NCBI RefSeq assembly: GCF_036924595.1
Contig: NZ_JAZHRV010000001.1
Span: 5,208,001-5,272,000 of the forward strand
Direction: 5' to 3'
Length of the DNA: 64,000 nucleotides
DNA from: Bradyrhizobium algeriense
Lineage (GTDB): Bacteria; Pseudomonadota; Alphaproteobacteria; Rhizobiales; Xanthobacteraceae
Under the pieces are notes generated by a model. It ran no database searches. It was not told where the DNA came from and saw nothing but the letters and a program-made list of their open reading frames with translations. The position numbers and the translations under genes are program-made. Below are positions 43,163 through 52,680 of this stretch, piece by piece; positions within the stretch are counted from its first letter, which is position 1; the number at the start of each line of letters is the position of its first letter.

Positions 43163-43852
43163 ATGTCGTCGCTGAAAGTAATCCTGGGGCTGCTCGCCGC
43201 CGGCCTTGCGTTGTCTGGTTGCATGCCGGCAACCACCTATCAGGCCGCCCCTGAAGCCACCCTCAAGCCGAACGACAAGGCCCAGCTCGCCAAGGCGCGC
43301 TACGCCGCGGTTCCGCCGGCAGAGCCGTTCCGCCGCGCCATCGTCGACTATCACCGCAAGGAACTGCCCGGCACCATCGTCGTCGATTCCGATAACCACT
43401 ATCTCTATCTGGTTCAGGACGGCGGCAAGGCGATCCGTTACGGCGTTACCGTCGGCGAGGAAGCCCTCGCCTTCTCCGGCATCGCCCGCGTCGGCAACAT
43501 GGCCGAATGGCCAAAGTGGACACCCACCGCCGACATTCACAAGCGCATCGAAGGCCTCCCGGCCTCGGTACCCGGCGGCGTCGACAATCCGCTCGGCGCC
43601 CGCGCGCTCTATCTCTATCAGGGCAACAAGGACACGCTGTTCCGCATCCACGGCACCAACCAGCCGGAATATATCGGCGCCTCGATTTCGTCGGGCTGCA
43701 TCCGCATGACCAACGAGGACGTCATCGACCTCTACAGCCGGGTGAAGCAGGGTACGGTCGTCGTCGTGCTCGAACCCAAGCAGGGCGACTCGCCGTTCAA
43801 TTCCAAGATGGCACTGCAGGGCGGCGGCCACAACGGCCCGACGCCGCAGTAG
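43163..43852 (+). CDS. L,D-transpeptidase (YkuD), lipoprotein
   Basis: A 229-aa envelope protein. MSSLKVILGLLAAGLALSGC is a lipoprotein signal with Cys at 20. The YkuD domain follows: VDSDNHYLYLVQDGGKAIRY at about 75, and the catalytic HGTNQPEYIGASISSGCIRM at about 160-182 with the nucleophile Cys and conserved His. It makes 3-3 crosslinks in peptidoglycan or attaches proteins to it. Start 43163 is set by the signal peptide; the frame upstream to 43076 has none. It is opposite the extensin-like gene, toward which it terminates. Confidence 0.93.
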   Translation: MSSLKVILGLLAAGLALSGCMPATTYQAAPEATLKPNDKAQLAKARYAAVPPAEPFRRAIVDYHRKELPGTIVVDSDNHYLYLVQDGGKAIRYGVTVGEEALAFSGIARVGNMAEWPKWTPTADIHKRIEGLPASVPGGVDNPLGARALYLYQGNKDTLFRIHGTNQPEYIGASISSGCIRMTNEDVIDLYSRVKQGTVVVVLEPKQGDSPFNSKMALQGGGHNGPTPQ

Positions 43853-43867
43853 CCGGCGCCGGCTACT
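43848..43867. repeat. Perfect 20-bp palindrome at the stop codon
   Basis: AGTAGCCGGC and GCCGGCTACT are exact inverse halves with no spacer. The left half contains the last coding bases and TAG stop of the L,D-transpeptidase gene. Confidence 0.7.
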
Positions 43868-43880
43868 CCGCAGCCGAAGA

Positions 43881-45047
43881 TCAAGAGCGCCGGTTTTGCC
43901 GGCGCTTTTTCTTTGCAGGCTTCTCCTCGCGCGGCGGTTCGGCCTCTTCAGTTTTTTCGGCATTCGATTTTTCAGCGTCCAGCTCGGCATCGGACTTCGC
44001 ATCAGACTTCGCACCAGACTTCGCATCAGACTTGGCGTCGCCCGGTTTGGCGACGACCTCGCGCGGCGGCGCTTCGTCGGGCCGCTCGGCCGGCAATAGC
44101 GGCGCTTTCTGCGGCAGCGGGTCCCACACGTCCCACTGGCAGATCCGGTAATTGCCACGCCGCTCCATCAGGTCGAGATGGATATGGTCTTCATGGTACC
44201 AGTCCGAGCCTGGACCCAGCACCGTCGAGAACCGCTTGCAGGCGGAATGCAGCACGCTCTCGCGCAATCCCCGCGGCACGGTGCGGTCGGTCAGCGAGAT
44301 CAAGCTGCCGTCGGCGAACTTGAAGGCGCGAACGTCAAGCGCGTTGGCGCGGCCGTGCTCGGAGAGCCTGGCGCCGACGATGCGGTTGCGGCCGCGGCAC
44401 TCGAACGAGTCGAAATTGTCGAGATCGGAGATGGAGCTGCCGAGGCGCTCCGCCAGCGGCGCGATATCGCTGCGGATCCATTCGGCCAGCGCGGACGCCA
44501 TGGTACAGCGCAGGATCGCCGCCGGCTTCACCGAAACCCGCCGCTTGTCTGGCAGCACGATCGCCTCCAGCCGCACCAGATCCTCGCCGCCGCAGCCGTC
44601 GGCGCCCTTGATGTCGGGGATGCTGGGCGCAATGGCGACTTGGTCCGTCAGCGCCAGCCGGCAGGCCGACGGCTGTGGCGTAGGCGGCGGCGCCGGCACG
44701 GCCTGCTGGTCGGGCTTGCCGTTCGGGGGAGAGGCCAGCTGCTCCTTGTCCGGCTTGTCGCGCTCGGCCGAAGGGGCCTCGGACGGGCGAGGCTTCGGCA
44801 GCGGCACCGGCAGCACCGGCGCCGCCGCACGCCGCGCCGTCGGTCGCGGCCCTCCCCGTTCCCTTGGCGATAAATGCCTGAACAGGTCGTCCCACGGCGC
44901 AGCGCGCGACCGTTTCGCCGCCCAGGCCGGCTCGACTGGCATGCCAATCAGGATTGCCGCGACGGCAACGGTAACCATTGCCGCTCCAATGCGGCGAAAG
45001 GTGCCATTAGCCCATTTTCGGCTTGCCTTCTGCGCGGTAGAGTTCAT
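43881..45047 (-). CDS. Extensin-like family protein, exported
   Basis: A 388-aa protein from MNSTAQKASRKWANGTFRRI. An N-terminal membrane anchor/signal (AAMVTVAVAAILIGMPVEPA, about 22-41) leads to a Pro-rich linker at about 65-125 (VLPVPLPKPRPSEAPSAERD). The extensin-like C-terminal domain follows at about 135-315. It has the conserved SVKPAAILRCTMASALAEWI, SEHGRANALDVRAFKFADG (metal-type H and D) and PGSDWYHEDHIHLDL near the end; the domain is related to M15 peptidases. A low-complexity tail of short SDAK repeats and a very basic end follow. It probably acts on peptidoglycan in the periplasm. Confidence 0.88.
   Translation of the reverse strand: MNSTAQKASRKWANGTFRRIGAAMVTVAVAAILIGMPVEPAWAAKRSRAAPWDDLFRHLSPRERGGPRPTARRAAAPVLPVPLPKPRPSEAPSAERDKPDKEQLASPPNGKPDQQAVPAPPPTPQPSACRLALTDQVAIAPSIPDIKGADGCGGEDLVRLEAIVLPDKRRVSVKPAAILRCTMASALAEWIRSDIAPLAERLGSSISDLDNFDSFECRGRNRIVGARLSEHGRANALDVRAFKFADGSLISLTDRTVPRGLRESVLHSACKRFSTVLGPGSDWYHEDHIHLDLMERRGNYRICQWDVWDPLPQKAPLLPAERPDEAPPREVVAKPGDAKSDAKSGAKSDAKSDAELDAEKSNAEKTEEAEPPREEKPAKKKRRQNRRS
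43886..43910 (+). terminator. Rho-independent terminator of the L,D-transpeptidase gene
   Basis: The stem AGCGCCGG (43886-43893) and CCGGCGCT (43899-43906), with a 5-nt loop and TTTT next, is a textbook intrinsic terminator on the plus strand. It overlaps the last codons of the opposing extensin-like gene (stop at 43881), whose basic tail KKRRQNRRS is encoded by it. Confidence 0.8.
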
Positions 45048-45133
45048 GTCAATTCCATGAACCAAACCCGCGATCCGCCCGTAGAGTCGGCGGATCGTGC
45101 GGCAACGAACAAAACCATCGGAGGAAAGTGCGT

Positions 45134-46762
45134 ATGCTCGGATTGATGCAAGACTGGCCTTTGCTGTGCCATCGGATTATTGAACACGCGGCGAAGTACC
45201 ACGGCACGCAAGAGGTCGTCACGCGGTCGGTCGAAGGCCCCATTCATCGCACCAATTACGCCGAAATTCATGCACGCGCACTGAAAGTATCGCAACGGCT
45301 GGACCGCGACGGCATCAAGCTCGGTGACCGCGTCGCCACCATCGCCTGGAATACCTGGCGCCATCTCGAAGCCTGGTACGGCATCATGGGGATCGGCGCG
45401 ATCTGCCACACCGTCAATCCGCGGTTGTTCCCCGACCAGATTGCCTGGATCATCAACCACGCGCAGGACCGCGTGGTGATGGTCGACATCACCTTCGTGC
45501 CGATCCTGGAAAAGATCGCAGCCCAGCTGCCGAGCGTCGAACGCTACATCGTGCTGACCGACAAGGCCCACATGCCGCAGACCACGCTGAAGAACGCGGT
45601 CGCCTATGAGGACTGGATCGCGGAAGCCGACGGCAAGTTCAACTGGAAGGACTTTGACGAAAACACCGCGGCCGCGATGTGCTACACCTCGGGCACCACG
45701 GGCGATCCGAAAGGCGTGTTGTATTCGCACCGCTCCAACGTGCTGCACGGATTGATGGCCAACAATGTCGACGCGCTCGGCACCAGCGCCACCGAGACAA
45801 TGCTGCCGGTGGTGCCATTGTTCCATGCCAACAGCTGGGGCATCGCATTCTCCGCGCCTTCGATGGGCACCAAGCTCGTGATGCCGGGCGCCAAGCTCGA
45901 CGGTGCTTCGGTCTATGAACTGCTCGACACCGAGAAGGTCACGCACACTGCCGGCGTGCCGACGGTGTGGCTGATGCTGCTCAACCACATGTCGGCCGGC
46001 AATCTGAAGCTGCCCCACCTGAAGAGCGTGGTGTGCGGCGGCTCGGCGATGCCGCGCACGATGATCAAGTCGTTCGTCGACATGGGCGTTCGCGTGCGCC
46101 ACGCCTGGGGCATGACCGAAATGAGCCCGATCGGCACTGTCGCCGCGCTGAAGCCGCCGTTTGCCGAACTCACCGGCGAGGAACGGCTCGACATCCTGCA
46201 GACCCAGGGCTATCCGCCGTTCGGCGTCGAGATGAAGATCACCGACGATGCCGGCAAGGAACTGCCGTGGGACGGCAAGACTTTTGGCCGCCTCAAGGTG
46301 AGCGGCCCTGCGGTCGCCAAAGCCTATTTCAAGATCGATACAGATATTCTCGACGACGAGGGCTTCTTCGACACCGGCGACGTCGCGACCATCGACCAGC
46401 ATGGCTATATGCGGATCACCGACCGCTCCAAGGACGTCATCAAGTCCGGCGGCGAATGGATTTCGTCGATCGATCTGGAAAATCTCGCGGTCGCCCACCC
46501 CGCGGTCGCAGAAGCGGCCGTGATCGGCGTCTATCATCCCAAATGGGACGAGCGTCCGCTTCTGATCGTCCAGCTCAAGCAAGGCCAGCAAGCGACGCGC
46601 GAGGACATCCTGAAATTCATGGACGGCAAGATCGCCAAATGGTGGATGCCCGACGACGTCGCCTTCGTCGACGGCATTCCCCACACCGCGACCGGCAAGA
46701 TCCTGAAAACGGCGTTGCGCGAACAGTTCAAGAGCTACCGCTTCCCGAACGCGGCGGCGTGA
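45134..46762 (+). CDS. Fatty-acid or aryl acyl-CoA synthetase (AMP-binding)
   Basis: A 542-aa adenylate-forming enzyme. [20 protein letters not shown] at about 181 is the P-loop (A3), [12 protein letters not shown] at about 321 the A5 aromatic, [20 protein letters not shown] at about 414 the A7-A8 with the catalytic Asp, and [17 protein letters not shown] at about 516 holds the catalytic Lys (A10). It activates a carboxylate to acyl-AMP and then acyl-CoA. The short length and FadD-like core suggest medium/long-chain fatty acids, but substrate is not determined. Start 45134 follows GGAGGAAA (45120-45127); the GTG at 45128 is weaker. Confidence 0.93.
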   Translation: MLGLMQDWPLLCHRIIEHAAKYHGTQEVVTRSVEGPIHRTNYAEIHARALKVSQRLDRDGIKLGDRVATIAWNTWRHLEAWYGIMGIGAICHTVNPRLFPDQIAWIINHAQDRVVMVDITFVPILEKIAAQLPSVERYIVLTDKAHMPQTTLKNAVAYEDWIAEADGKFNWKDFDENTAAAMCYTSGTTGDPKGVLYSHRSNVLHGLMANNVDALGTSATETMLPVVPLFHANSWGIAFSAPSMGTKLVMPGAKLDGASVYELLDTEKVTHTAGVPTVWLMLLNHMSAGNLKLPHLKSVVCGGSAMPRTMIKSFVDMGVRVRHAWGMTEMSPIGTVAALKPPFAELTGEERLDILQTQGYPPFGVEMKITDDAGKELPWDGKTFGRLKVSGPAVAKAYFKIDTDILDDEGFFDTGDVATIDQHGYMRITDRSKDVIKSGGEWISSIDLENLAVAHPAVAEAAVIGVYHPKWDERPLLIVQLKQGQQATREDILKFMDGKIAKWWMPDDVAFVDGIPHTATGKILKTALREQFKSYRFPNAAA

Positions 46763-46807
46763 GGCGAAGGCTGCCTGGAAACAGGAAGGCTGCCTTCCCG
46801 CAAAAAG

Positions 46808-46836
46808 CTAATCTCCGCATACTATGCGGAGATTAG
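46808..46836 (-). terminator. Terminator palindrome for the minus-strand TAXI remnant
   Basis: A 14-bp perfect stem (46808-46821 with 46823-46836). On the minus strand it is followed by GCTTTTTG, so it reads as an intrinsic terminator for leftward transcripts from the solute-binding pseudogene. It may also slow rightward transcripts after the acyl-CoA synthetase. Confidence 0.65.
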
Positions 46837-46937
46837 GATCTGTTCCCCGCAAACGAGGAAATCGGAACGGCGCGGTGCGTCGGGCACGAGGCGGCACGCC
46901 CTTTTGACGTGCATCGCCCGATCGGCAGCAACCAGCG

Positions 46938-47595
46938 CTACCGCCTGGCTCCCGGCTGGCTTTCCTTCCACTTCAGGAATTGCTGGTAGAGCGCCGTGTC
47001 GTCCTCCGCCGTTCGCGTGGCCTGCCCGCCGGTGTCACGGGCCTGCGCGGCCATGAACGCATCGAACTTCTGGCGCGTGTTGTCCTCGGCCTTCAGCACG
47101 GATGGCAGATAATCGCTCTGCAGCGGCCCGCTATAGGGGATCGGGACGAAATGCAGGTGTCACCCTTGACCTGGCTGACGGCCCTGGACGGGCTTCCCTG
47201 CACGGCTACGACGGCATCGAGTTCGCCGTTCTTCAACTTTTCATAGGCGACGCGCTGCTCGATGAAGGCGTAGACCGGCTTGATGCCCAGCCGTTCGAAG
47301 ATGGTGATCGCGGTGACGAACGTGCCTCCGTTCGGCAGGTCGACGGCGACGCGCCGGCCGTTCAGATCGGCGAGGCTGCGGATCGACGTCCCGGCGACGA
47401 CGTGCATCTCTTCATTGTAAAGCTTGGTGATATGCCTGAGGAATAGCTGAATATTGCCTTCAGTCCGTCGCTCACTGCGGCCGGATCGATCTCGCCCTTA
47501 TTGCCTTGAGGGTTACCTTGGGCGAAGGCCGATGTCGCGCATAACAGCGCGACCGCGCAGCGAGACGCCACGCTGGTAGCGTATCGCATCGTCAT
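46938..47595 (-). pseudogene. TAXI-type TRAP transporter solute-binding protein, degraded
   Basis: Three consecutive pieces in different frames match one exported binding protein. The N-terminal signal MTMRYATSVASRCAVALLCA with AFAQG cleavage lies at 47595-47470. The central binding fold GTSIRSLADLNGRRVAVDLP and GGTFVTAITIFERLG lies at about 47390-47300. The C-terminal piece QARDTGGQATRTAEDDTALY with stop at 46938 completes it. About 220 codons remain of a normal 320 or more, so it has lost internal sequence and carries at least two frameshifts. TAXI proteins feed TRAP carboxylate importers. No permease genes are adjacent. Non-functional. Confidence 0.75.
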
Positions 47596-47655
47596 GGAAA
47601 AACTCCGGTACTCAAAAAAACTTTGACGGGCGCGTGCGAACGCGCCGCGTCGAAA

Positions 47656-48912
47656 TCAGCGCGAGAGCGCCAGCGCTTCCAGCTTTCGCTGCGCGTCGGG
47701 TTCGCCCCATTCCTTGGCCCGCTGATACCACGTGCGGGCCTGCGCGGCGTCCGCCAGCGGACCGTCGGCGCCGATCTGCCTGAGCAGCGCCGGATCATAG
47801 GTGGTGCCGACGAGCAAGGCCGCCCGCGCATTCCGCGCCTCGGCGCCGCGCATCAGCAACAGCCGCGCCGACTGGACGTCGCCGCTGGCGAGCAGATCCT
47901 GTCCGCGTTTAATCAGAGCAGCGACTTCCCTCGGATCGAGGCTGCGCACGACCTCCGCCTGCGGCGGGGCCGGCATCGCCGATGGCGCGGCCGCGGCCAC
48001 GGCGACCGGCGGCGGCAGAACGACCGGCGGCGGCACGGCAACCGGCGGCGCCGCGGCGGCCCTTGTTGGTGCTACCGCTGCAAGGCTTGGTACTGGAAGG
48101 CTTGGTGCTGCAACGCTTGGCGCTGCCGCCCAGCTCAGCCGTGTGGAGGTGGCGGTGAGCGCCACGCCATCACCGTCCCGCAGTTCGGCCGTGACCAGCA
48201 TCTGGCCGGTGAATCCGTCAGGCGGAATGACTGAAACGCCGGAAATCTCCGTCGCCGACACGCGCCACTCGGAACCAACACGCTTTCCGGACGTCAGCCG
48301 CGCGCCGGCCGTCAGTCCGTTGATGGATACGAACGCGCCGGGCGGCGGAGCGCCTACATGAATGCCGAGCGGCACAGGATCGTTGGCGAAGCCGCTGCCG
48401 TCCTGCACCGCCAGGGTCGCCGTACGCTTCTGTGGCGCCGACGGCTGCGGCGCCGGGGTCACCGACGATTTTACCGACTGCCAGGCGGCCGAAAGCGACG
48501 CGTTGTCCTGGCCGGCGGGGCGTTGCGAAGACGGAATGGCCATCACGAGAAGCGTCGCGATGCTCGCCGCAATCGCCACCGCGATCGAGAAGCGGATGAC
48601 CTGCTGGAACAGCGCGCGCCGCCCCGACAGATCGCGGAGCACGGACGGCGCTTCGACCGGCGCCACATCCCTCGCCTCCTGCATCGCCTGGGCGACGGCT
48701 TTGGTGAACATTTCGGAATCCTGGCGGCGTGGAGGCTTGCCAAATGGTTGCAAGGACGGTCCTTCCGTCGGCATTCGCGGACGCCACCCATCGTTGTTCT
48801 GCATGAGCGTCGGGCTCGGCTGCTCGCTGGTCGCCCGCTCCCTCAGCTCGCGCGGCGCATAATATTCCGGATCGTTCGGGCCGACATATCCTTCGTGCTT
48901 TGCATCACTCAT
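47656..48912 (-). CDS. Sel1-like repeat membrane protein
   Basis: A 418-aa protein from MSDAKHEGYVGPNDPEYYAP. A roughly 100-residue cytoplasmic tail precedes one membrane helix (IRFSIAVAIAASIATLLVMA, about 107-126). It is followed by a periplasmic beta-like region at about 150-255 and a Pro/Ala linker (PPVAVPPPVVLPPPVAVAAA). The C-terminus, about 335-418, has Sel1-type helices: LIKRGQDLLASGDVQSARLL, AALLVGTTYD and AAQARTWYQRAKEWGEPDAQ. Sel1 repeats bind proteins. Function unknown; an envelope scaffold is likely. It is divergent from the DUF1499 gene, with a 440-bp gap. Confidence 0.75.
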   Translation of the reverse strand: MSDAKHEGYVGPNDPEYYAPRELRERATSEQPSPTLMQNNDGWRPRMPTEGPSLQPFGKPPRRQDSEMFTKAVAQAMQEARDVAPVEAPSVLRDLSGRRALFQQVIRFSIAVAIAASIATLLVMAIPSSQRPAGQDNASLSAAWQSVKSSVTPAPQPSAPQKRTATLAVQDGSGFANDPVPLGIHVGAPPPGAFVSINGLTAGARLTSGKRVGSEWRVSATEISGVSVIPPDGFTGQMLVTAELRDGDGVALTATSTRLSWAAAPSVAAPSLPVPSLAAVAPTRAAAAPPVAVPPPVVLPPPVAVAAAAPSAMPAPPQAEVVRSLDPREVAALIKRGQDLLASGDVQSARLLLMRGAEARNARAALLVGTTYDPALLRQIGADGPLADAAQARTWYQRAKEWGEPDAQRKLEALALSR

Positions 48913-49359
48913 ACTGAACACCCGCCCTGATAGGGCCTTCCACCGGCCCTGCGGACGTACACCGATTGCGCCCTAAGCGATCCCTAGAAACTCCGGAAGG
49001 GCGCAACCGCATCCCTGCGGCTCCGCCCGGCAACAAGGACCGGGAGTTGAGATCATCCTGCAGCGCCTCCGGCGAACATCCGCCGTTTCCCCATTCTGGT
49101 TGGCAGTTCCGCCGGTGTCCAGTGCAGGACAGTCCCATGTGGCGGCAAATACGACAACCCGGCGGCGATAGGTAGACGAAAGTTGGACCGACTTCAATCT
49201 ACAACTAATAATCAATTTACAGGGATAGTTAACCGGCAAGGTTGCTACAACCCGATTAGTATCGCGCAAACCTTGAAATTCGCGGCCCGCCGTGGTCTCA
49301 AGCTGCGAGTTTGCCCGGCCCGCCCGCCGGCCAAGACTCCAACACGGCAGATTCAACCG
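48913..49359. other. Intergenic region between Sel1-like and DUF1499 genes
   Basis: About 440 bp between divergent genes. It should hold promoters for both. I see no coding frame with a ribosome site. AT-richer tracts around 49195-49235 and 49255-49280 are the best promoter candidates, without a clear -35/-10 pair. Confidence 0.4.
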
Positions 49360-50208
49360 ATGGCCCGAAGGTTTTCCGCTCCCTACCAGTCGGAGCCCGT
49401 GTCCAGCCTCGCCACCTGGTCGCGCAACCTCGCCATTTTCGCCGTGGTCGCGGTGGTGGTCTCGATCCTCATCGTCCGCTTCGGCTTCCTGGAGATGAAG
49501 CCGGCGCTGGCGACCTTCTTCGGCGCGCTCGGTTGCGCCGTGCTGTCGATCCTGGTCGGCCTCGCCGCCTTTGCCGCGATCTGGCAGAACGGGTCGCGCG
49601 GCATGGGCCGGATCCTGCTGGCATTCCTGATCAGTACCGTGCTGCTCGCCTACCCGGCCTACCTCGCTTTGCAATACCGCAAGCTGCCGCCGATCCACGA
49701 CATCACCACCGATCCGATCGATCCGCCGCGCTTCGAGGCGCTGGCGCGCTTACGCAGCGGCGAAGGCGCCAACTCCGCTGTTTATGCCGGGCTCTATTCG
49801 GCCGAACAGCAGCGGACCGCCTATCCCGATATCGAGACCGTGGAGCTCGAAGTGCCGCCGCAGCGGGCCTATGAGGTGACGCTGGCGCTGGTCACCAAGC
49901 GCAAATGGCTCGTGATCGACGAACGGCCGCCGCAGCCGCCGCGCCGTATCGGCCGCATCGAGGCGGTGGCACGGACGCCGATCATGGGTTTCCGCGAGGA
50001 CATCTCGATCCGCATCACGCCCGACGGCGAGGAATCGCGCGTCGATATCCGTTCCTCCTCGCGCTATTTCGAAAGCGACCTCGGCAGCAACGCCGCACGC
50101 GTGACAAAGCTGATCGAGGACATCAATTCCGCCGTCGACAACGCCAAACCGGCGCAGAAGAAGCCGCAGGCGCCGGCCAAAGCGCAGGCGAAGACGGTGA
50201 AGAAGTGA
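49360..50208 (+). CDS. DUF1499 domain membrane protein
   Basis: A 282-aa protein from MARRFSAPYQSEPVSSLATW. Three membrane helices lie at about 21-43 (NLAIFAVVAVVVSILIVRFG), 50-72 and 82-103 (RILLAFLISTVLLAYPAYLA). The C-terminal DUF1499 domain, about 110-265, has LPPIHDITTDPIDPPRFEAL, VVTKRKWLVIDE-like strands and the conserved IGRIEAVARTPIMGFREDIS plus DIRSSSRYFESDLGSNAARV. A Lys/Ala-rich tail ends it. Function unknown; DUF1499 is common in alphaproteobacterial membranes. The frame extends upstream to 49183 without support. Confidence 0.85.
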   Translation: MARRFSAPYQSEPVSSLATWSRNLAIFAVVAVVVSILIVRFGFLEMKPALATFFGALGCAVLSILVGLAAFAAIWQNGSRGMGRILLAFLISTVLLAYPAYLALQYRKLPPIHDITTDPIDPPRFEALARLRSGEGANSAVYAGLYSAEQQRTAYPDIETVELEVPPQRAYEVTLALVTKRKWLVIDERPPQPPRRIGRIEAVARTPIMGFREDISIRITPDGEESRVDIRSSSRYFESDLGSNAARVTKLIEDINSAVDNAKPAQKKPQAPAKAQAKTVKK

Positions 50209-50220
50209 CGCGCGAAAGCG

Positions 50221-50323
50221 CGTCATTCCGGGGCGCGTCTTAGCGCGAACCTCAGGTGCGCAATTGCGCACCGGGGAATCTCGAGATTCCGGGTCTGGTC
50301 CTACGGACCATCCCGGAATGACG
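50221..50323. repeat. Palindromic intergenic repeat, family F copy 1
   Basis: CGTCATTCCGGG at 50221-50232 pairs exactly with CCCGGAATGACG at 50312-50323. Between them GGTGCGCAATTGCGCACC-type and ATCTCGAGATTCCGGG-type small palindromes occur. Copies 2 and 3 are at 51264-51372 and 52681-52761. Confidence 0.85.
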
Positions 50324-50325
50324 AA

Positions 50326-51249
50326 CTAAGCATTCGCCATCCGGTACGTGCCACCGATCACCGGATCGCCATCCGTCGCGACGATCCCGCGCGCCACCAG
50401 GTCTTCCAGATGGGCCAGCACGGAATAGCCGGCGGCGTTGGTCAGCCGCGGGTCGATGCCGATGTAGATCGCGCGCACCATGGTCGGAATATCCGCCTCG
50501 CCCTTGGCGAGCCGATGCAGGATCGAGGCTTCGCGGGCCTGACGATGCCGGGTCAGGAAGCGGACGTAACGCGGCCCTTCCGGAATTTCCGGGCCGTGGC
50601 CTGAGAAATACAGATCCTCCTCGCGGGCTTCCAGCCGCGCCAGCGAGGCCATGTAGTCGATCATCGATCCGTCGGGTGGAGCGACGATCGAGGTCGACCA
50701 GCCCATCACGTGATCTCCGACAAAATTGATCTTCCGCTCAGGCCACGCGAACGCCAGATGGTTGGCGGTGTGCCCGGGCGTTGCGACCGCCTCCAGCGCC
50801 CAGCCCTGCCCCTCGATGACGTCGCCGTCCTTGACCGCGATGTCAGGCCTGAAATCGCGGTCGGCGCCGGACTCCGGATTGTGTTTCTCGCTCTCGAAGC
50901 GCGGCCGCGAAGCGCGGTGCGGCCCCTCGGCATAGACAGGCGCGCCGGTGGCGGCCTTGATCCGCGCCGTATTCGGCGAGTGGTCGCGATGGGTATGGGT
51001 GACGAGAATATGCGTCACGGTTTCGCCGCGCACGGCATCCAGCAGCGCCTTGGCATGCGCTTCGTCATCAGGGCCGGGATCGATGATCGCGACCTTGCCC
51101 TGGCCGACGATGTAGCTGACCGTGCCGGTGAAGGTGAACGGGCTCGGATTGTTGCAGAGAACGCGCCGCACGCCGGGGCGGACTTCATCGACGACACCCG
51201 GCTTGAGCGGGAAGTCGCGGTTGAACGGGATGTCGTCGTTGTCGGCCAT
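50326..51249 (-). CDS. MBL-fold metallo-hydrolase
   Basis: A 307-aa protein from MADNDDIPFNRDFPLKPGVV. The metallo-beta-lactamase motif HILVTHTHRDHSPNTARI at about 78 gives the HxHxDH dinuclear zinc site, with later ligands His in AVATPGHTANHLAFAW at about 160 and Asp in INFVGDHVMGWSTS at about 182. A C-terminal winged-helix-like part, as in LACTB2-type RNA/lactone hydrolases, follows at about 230-307. Its substrate is unknown. The start at 51249 avoids extending into the family F repeat. Confidence 0.9.
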   Translation of the reverse strand: MADNDDIPFNRDFPLKPGVVDEVRPGVRRVLCNNPSPFTFTGTVSYIVGQGKVAIIDPGPDDEAHAKALLDAVRGETVTHILVTHTHRDHSPNTARIKAATGAPVYAEGPHRASRPRFESEKHNPESGADRDFRPDIAVKDGDVIEGQGWALEAVATPGHTANHLAFAWPERKINFVGDHVMGWSTSIVAPPDGSMIDYMASLARLEAREEDLYFSGHGPEIPEGPRYVRFLTRHRQAREASILHRLAKGEADIPTMVRAIYIGIDPRLTNAAGYSVLAHLEDLVARGIVATDGDPVIGGTYRMANA

Positions 51250-51263
51250 GGGTTTTTTCTTGG

Positions 51264-51372
51264 CGTCATTCCGGGGCATCGCGCAGCGATGAACCCGGAA
51301 TCCCGAGGTGGGAAAAAAGAATACGGCGCGAGAGATTCCGGGTTCGCGCCTTCGGCGCGCCCCGGAATGACG
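51264..51372. repeat. Palindromic intergenic repeat, family F copy 2
   Basis: CGTCATTCCGGGGC at the left pairs with GCCCCGGAATGACG at the right (51359-51372), with an inner ACCCGGAATCCCGAGG and GAGATTCCGGGTTCGCG pair. It separates the metallo-hydrolase and gcdH genes. Confidence 0.85.
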
Positions 51373-51382
51373 AGCTAGCGGC

Positions 51383-52597
51383 TTACGAAAACGCCTGAAT
51401 ACCCGTGATCGCCCGGCCCAGGATCAGGGCGTGGACGTCGTGCGTGCCTTCATAGGTGTTCACGGTTTCCAAATTCGCGGTATGGCGCATCACGTGGTAC
51501 TCGATCTGGATGCCGTTGCCGCCGTGCATGTCGCGGGACACGCGGGCGATGTCGAGCGCCTTGCCGCAATTGTTGCGCTTGACGATCGAGATCATTTCCG
51601 GGGCCATTTTGCCCTCGTCCATCAAGCGGCCGACGCGCAATGAGGCCTGCAGGCCCAGCGCGATTTCGGTCTCCATGTCGGCGAGTTTCTTCTGCACCAG
51701 CTGGGTTGCCGCCAGCGGCCGGCCGAACTGCTTGCGGTCGAGCGTGTATTGGCGGGCGCGGTGCATGCAGTCCTCGGCGGCGCCCAGCGCGCCCCAGGAA
51801 ATGCCGTAGCGGGCGCGGTTGAGGCAACCGAACGGCCCCTTCAGGCCCGATACGTTGGGCAGCAGCGCGCTCTCCGGCACCACCACGCCGTCCATCACGA
51901 TCTCGCCGGTGATCGAGGCGCGCAAGGAAAGCTTGCCGCCGATCTTCGGCGCCGACAGGCCCTTCATGCCCTTTTCGAGAATGAAGCCGCGGATCTGGTT
52001 GTCATGCGCAGCAGACTTGGCCCACACCACAAACACGTCGGCGATCGGCGCGTTGGAAATCCACATCTTGCTGCCGGTCAGCCGGTAGCCGTCGGACACC
52101 TTTTCGGCGCGGGTCTTCATGCCATTGGGATCGGAACCGGCATCCGGCTCCGTTAGGCCGAAGCAGCCGACCCACTCGCCGGTGGCGAGCTTGGGCAGGT
52201 ATTTCTTGCGCTGGTTCTCGTCGCCATAGGCATAGATCGGGTACATCACCAGCGACGACTGCACCGAGTTCATCGAGCGATAGCCGCTATCGACGCGCTC
52301 GATCTCGCGCGCCACCAGGCCATAGGCGACGTAGCTCGCGTTCGCGCAGCCATATTCCTCCGGCAGCGTGATACCGATCAGACCGAGTTCGCCCATCTCG
52401 TTGAAGATCTCGCGGTCGGTCTTCTCTTCGAGATAGGCCTTGACGATGCGCGGCAACAGCTTGTCCTGCGCATAGGCGCGCGCGGTGTCGCGGATCATGC
52501 GCTCGTCTTCGGTGAGCTGGTCATCGAGCAGGAGCGGGTCGTCCCACTGGAAAGAAGCCGCCGCCGGCTTGTCCTTGGCTTGAGGGCGCACGCTCAT
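51383..52597 (-). CDS. gcdH: Glutaryl-CoA dehydrogenase
   Basis: A 404-aa flavoenzyme. [20 protein letters not shown] at about 144 is the FAD loop, [20 protein letters not shown] at about 256 includes the Arg that binds the substrate's second carboxylate, and [19 protein letters not shown] at about 379 carries the catalytic Glu. This combination is typical of GcdH, which oxidatively decarboxylates glutaryl-CoA to crotonyl-CoA in lysine and aromatic degradation. It is alone between two family F repeats. An ordinary acyl-CoA dehydrogenase is the alternative but less likely. Confidence 0.93.
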   Translation of the reverse strand: MSVRPQAKDKPAAASFQWDDPLLLDDQLTEDERMIRDTARAYAQDKLLPRIVKAYLEEKTDREIFNEMGELGLIGITLPEEYGCANASYVAYGLVAREIERVDSGYRSMNSVQSSLVMYPIYAYGDENQRKKYLPKLATGEWVGCFGLTEPDAGSDPNGMKTRAEKVSDGYRLTGSKMWISNAPIADVFVVWAKSAAHDNQIRGFILEKGMKGLSAPKIGGKLSLRASITGEIVMDGVVVPESALLPNVSGLKGPFGCLNRARYGISWGALGAAEDCMHRARQYTLDRKQFGRPLAATQLVQKKLADMETEIALGLQASLRVGRLMDEGKMAPEMISIVKRNNCGKALDIARVSRDMHGGNGIQIEYHVMRHTANLETVNTYEGTHDVHALILGRAITGIQAFS

Positions 52598-52680
52598 GAA
52601 AATCCCTTTCGCATCACTGTCCTCATGGAAATTGTCGACAAAATAATGCGCTATCGGCCGAAGCGCAAATCTTTCCCGGT

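Noticed and set aside
45044..46684. A 546-codon minus-strand frame opposite the acyl-CoA synthetase gene
   Set aside because: Antisense shadow; the plus-strand protein has every adenylation motif.
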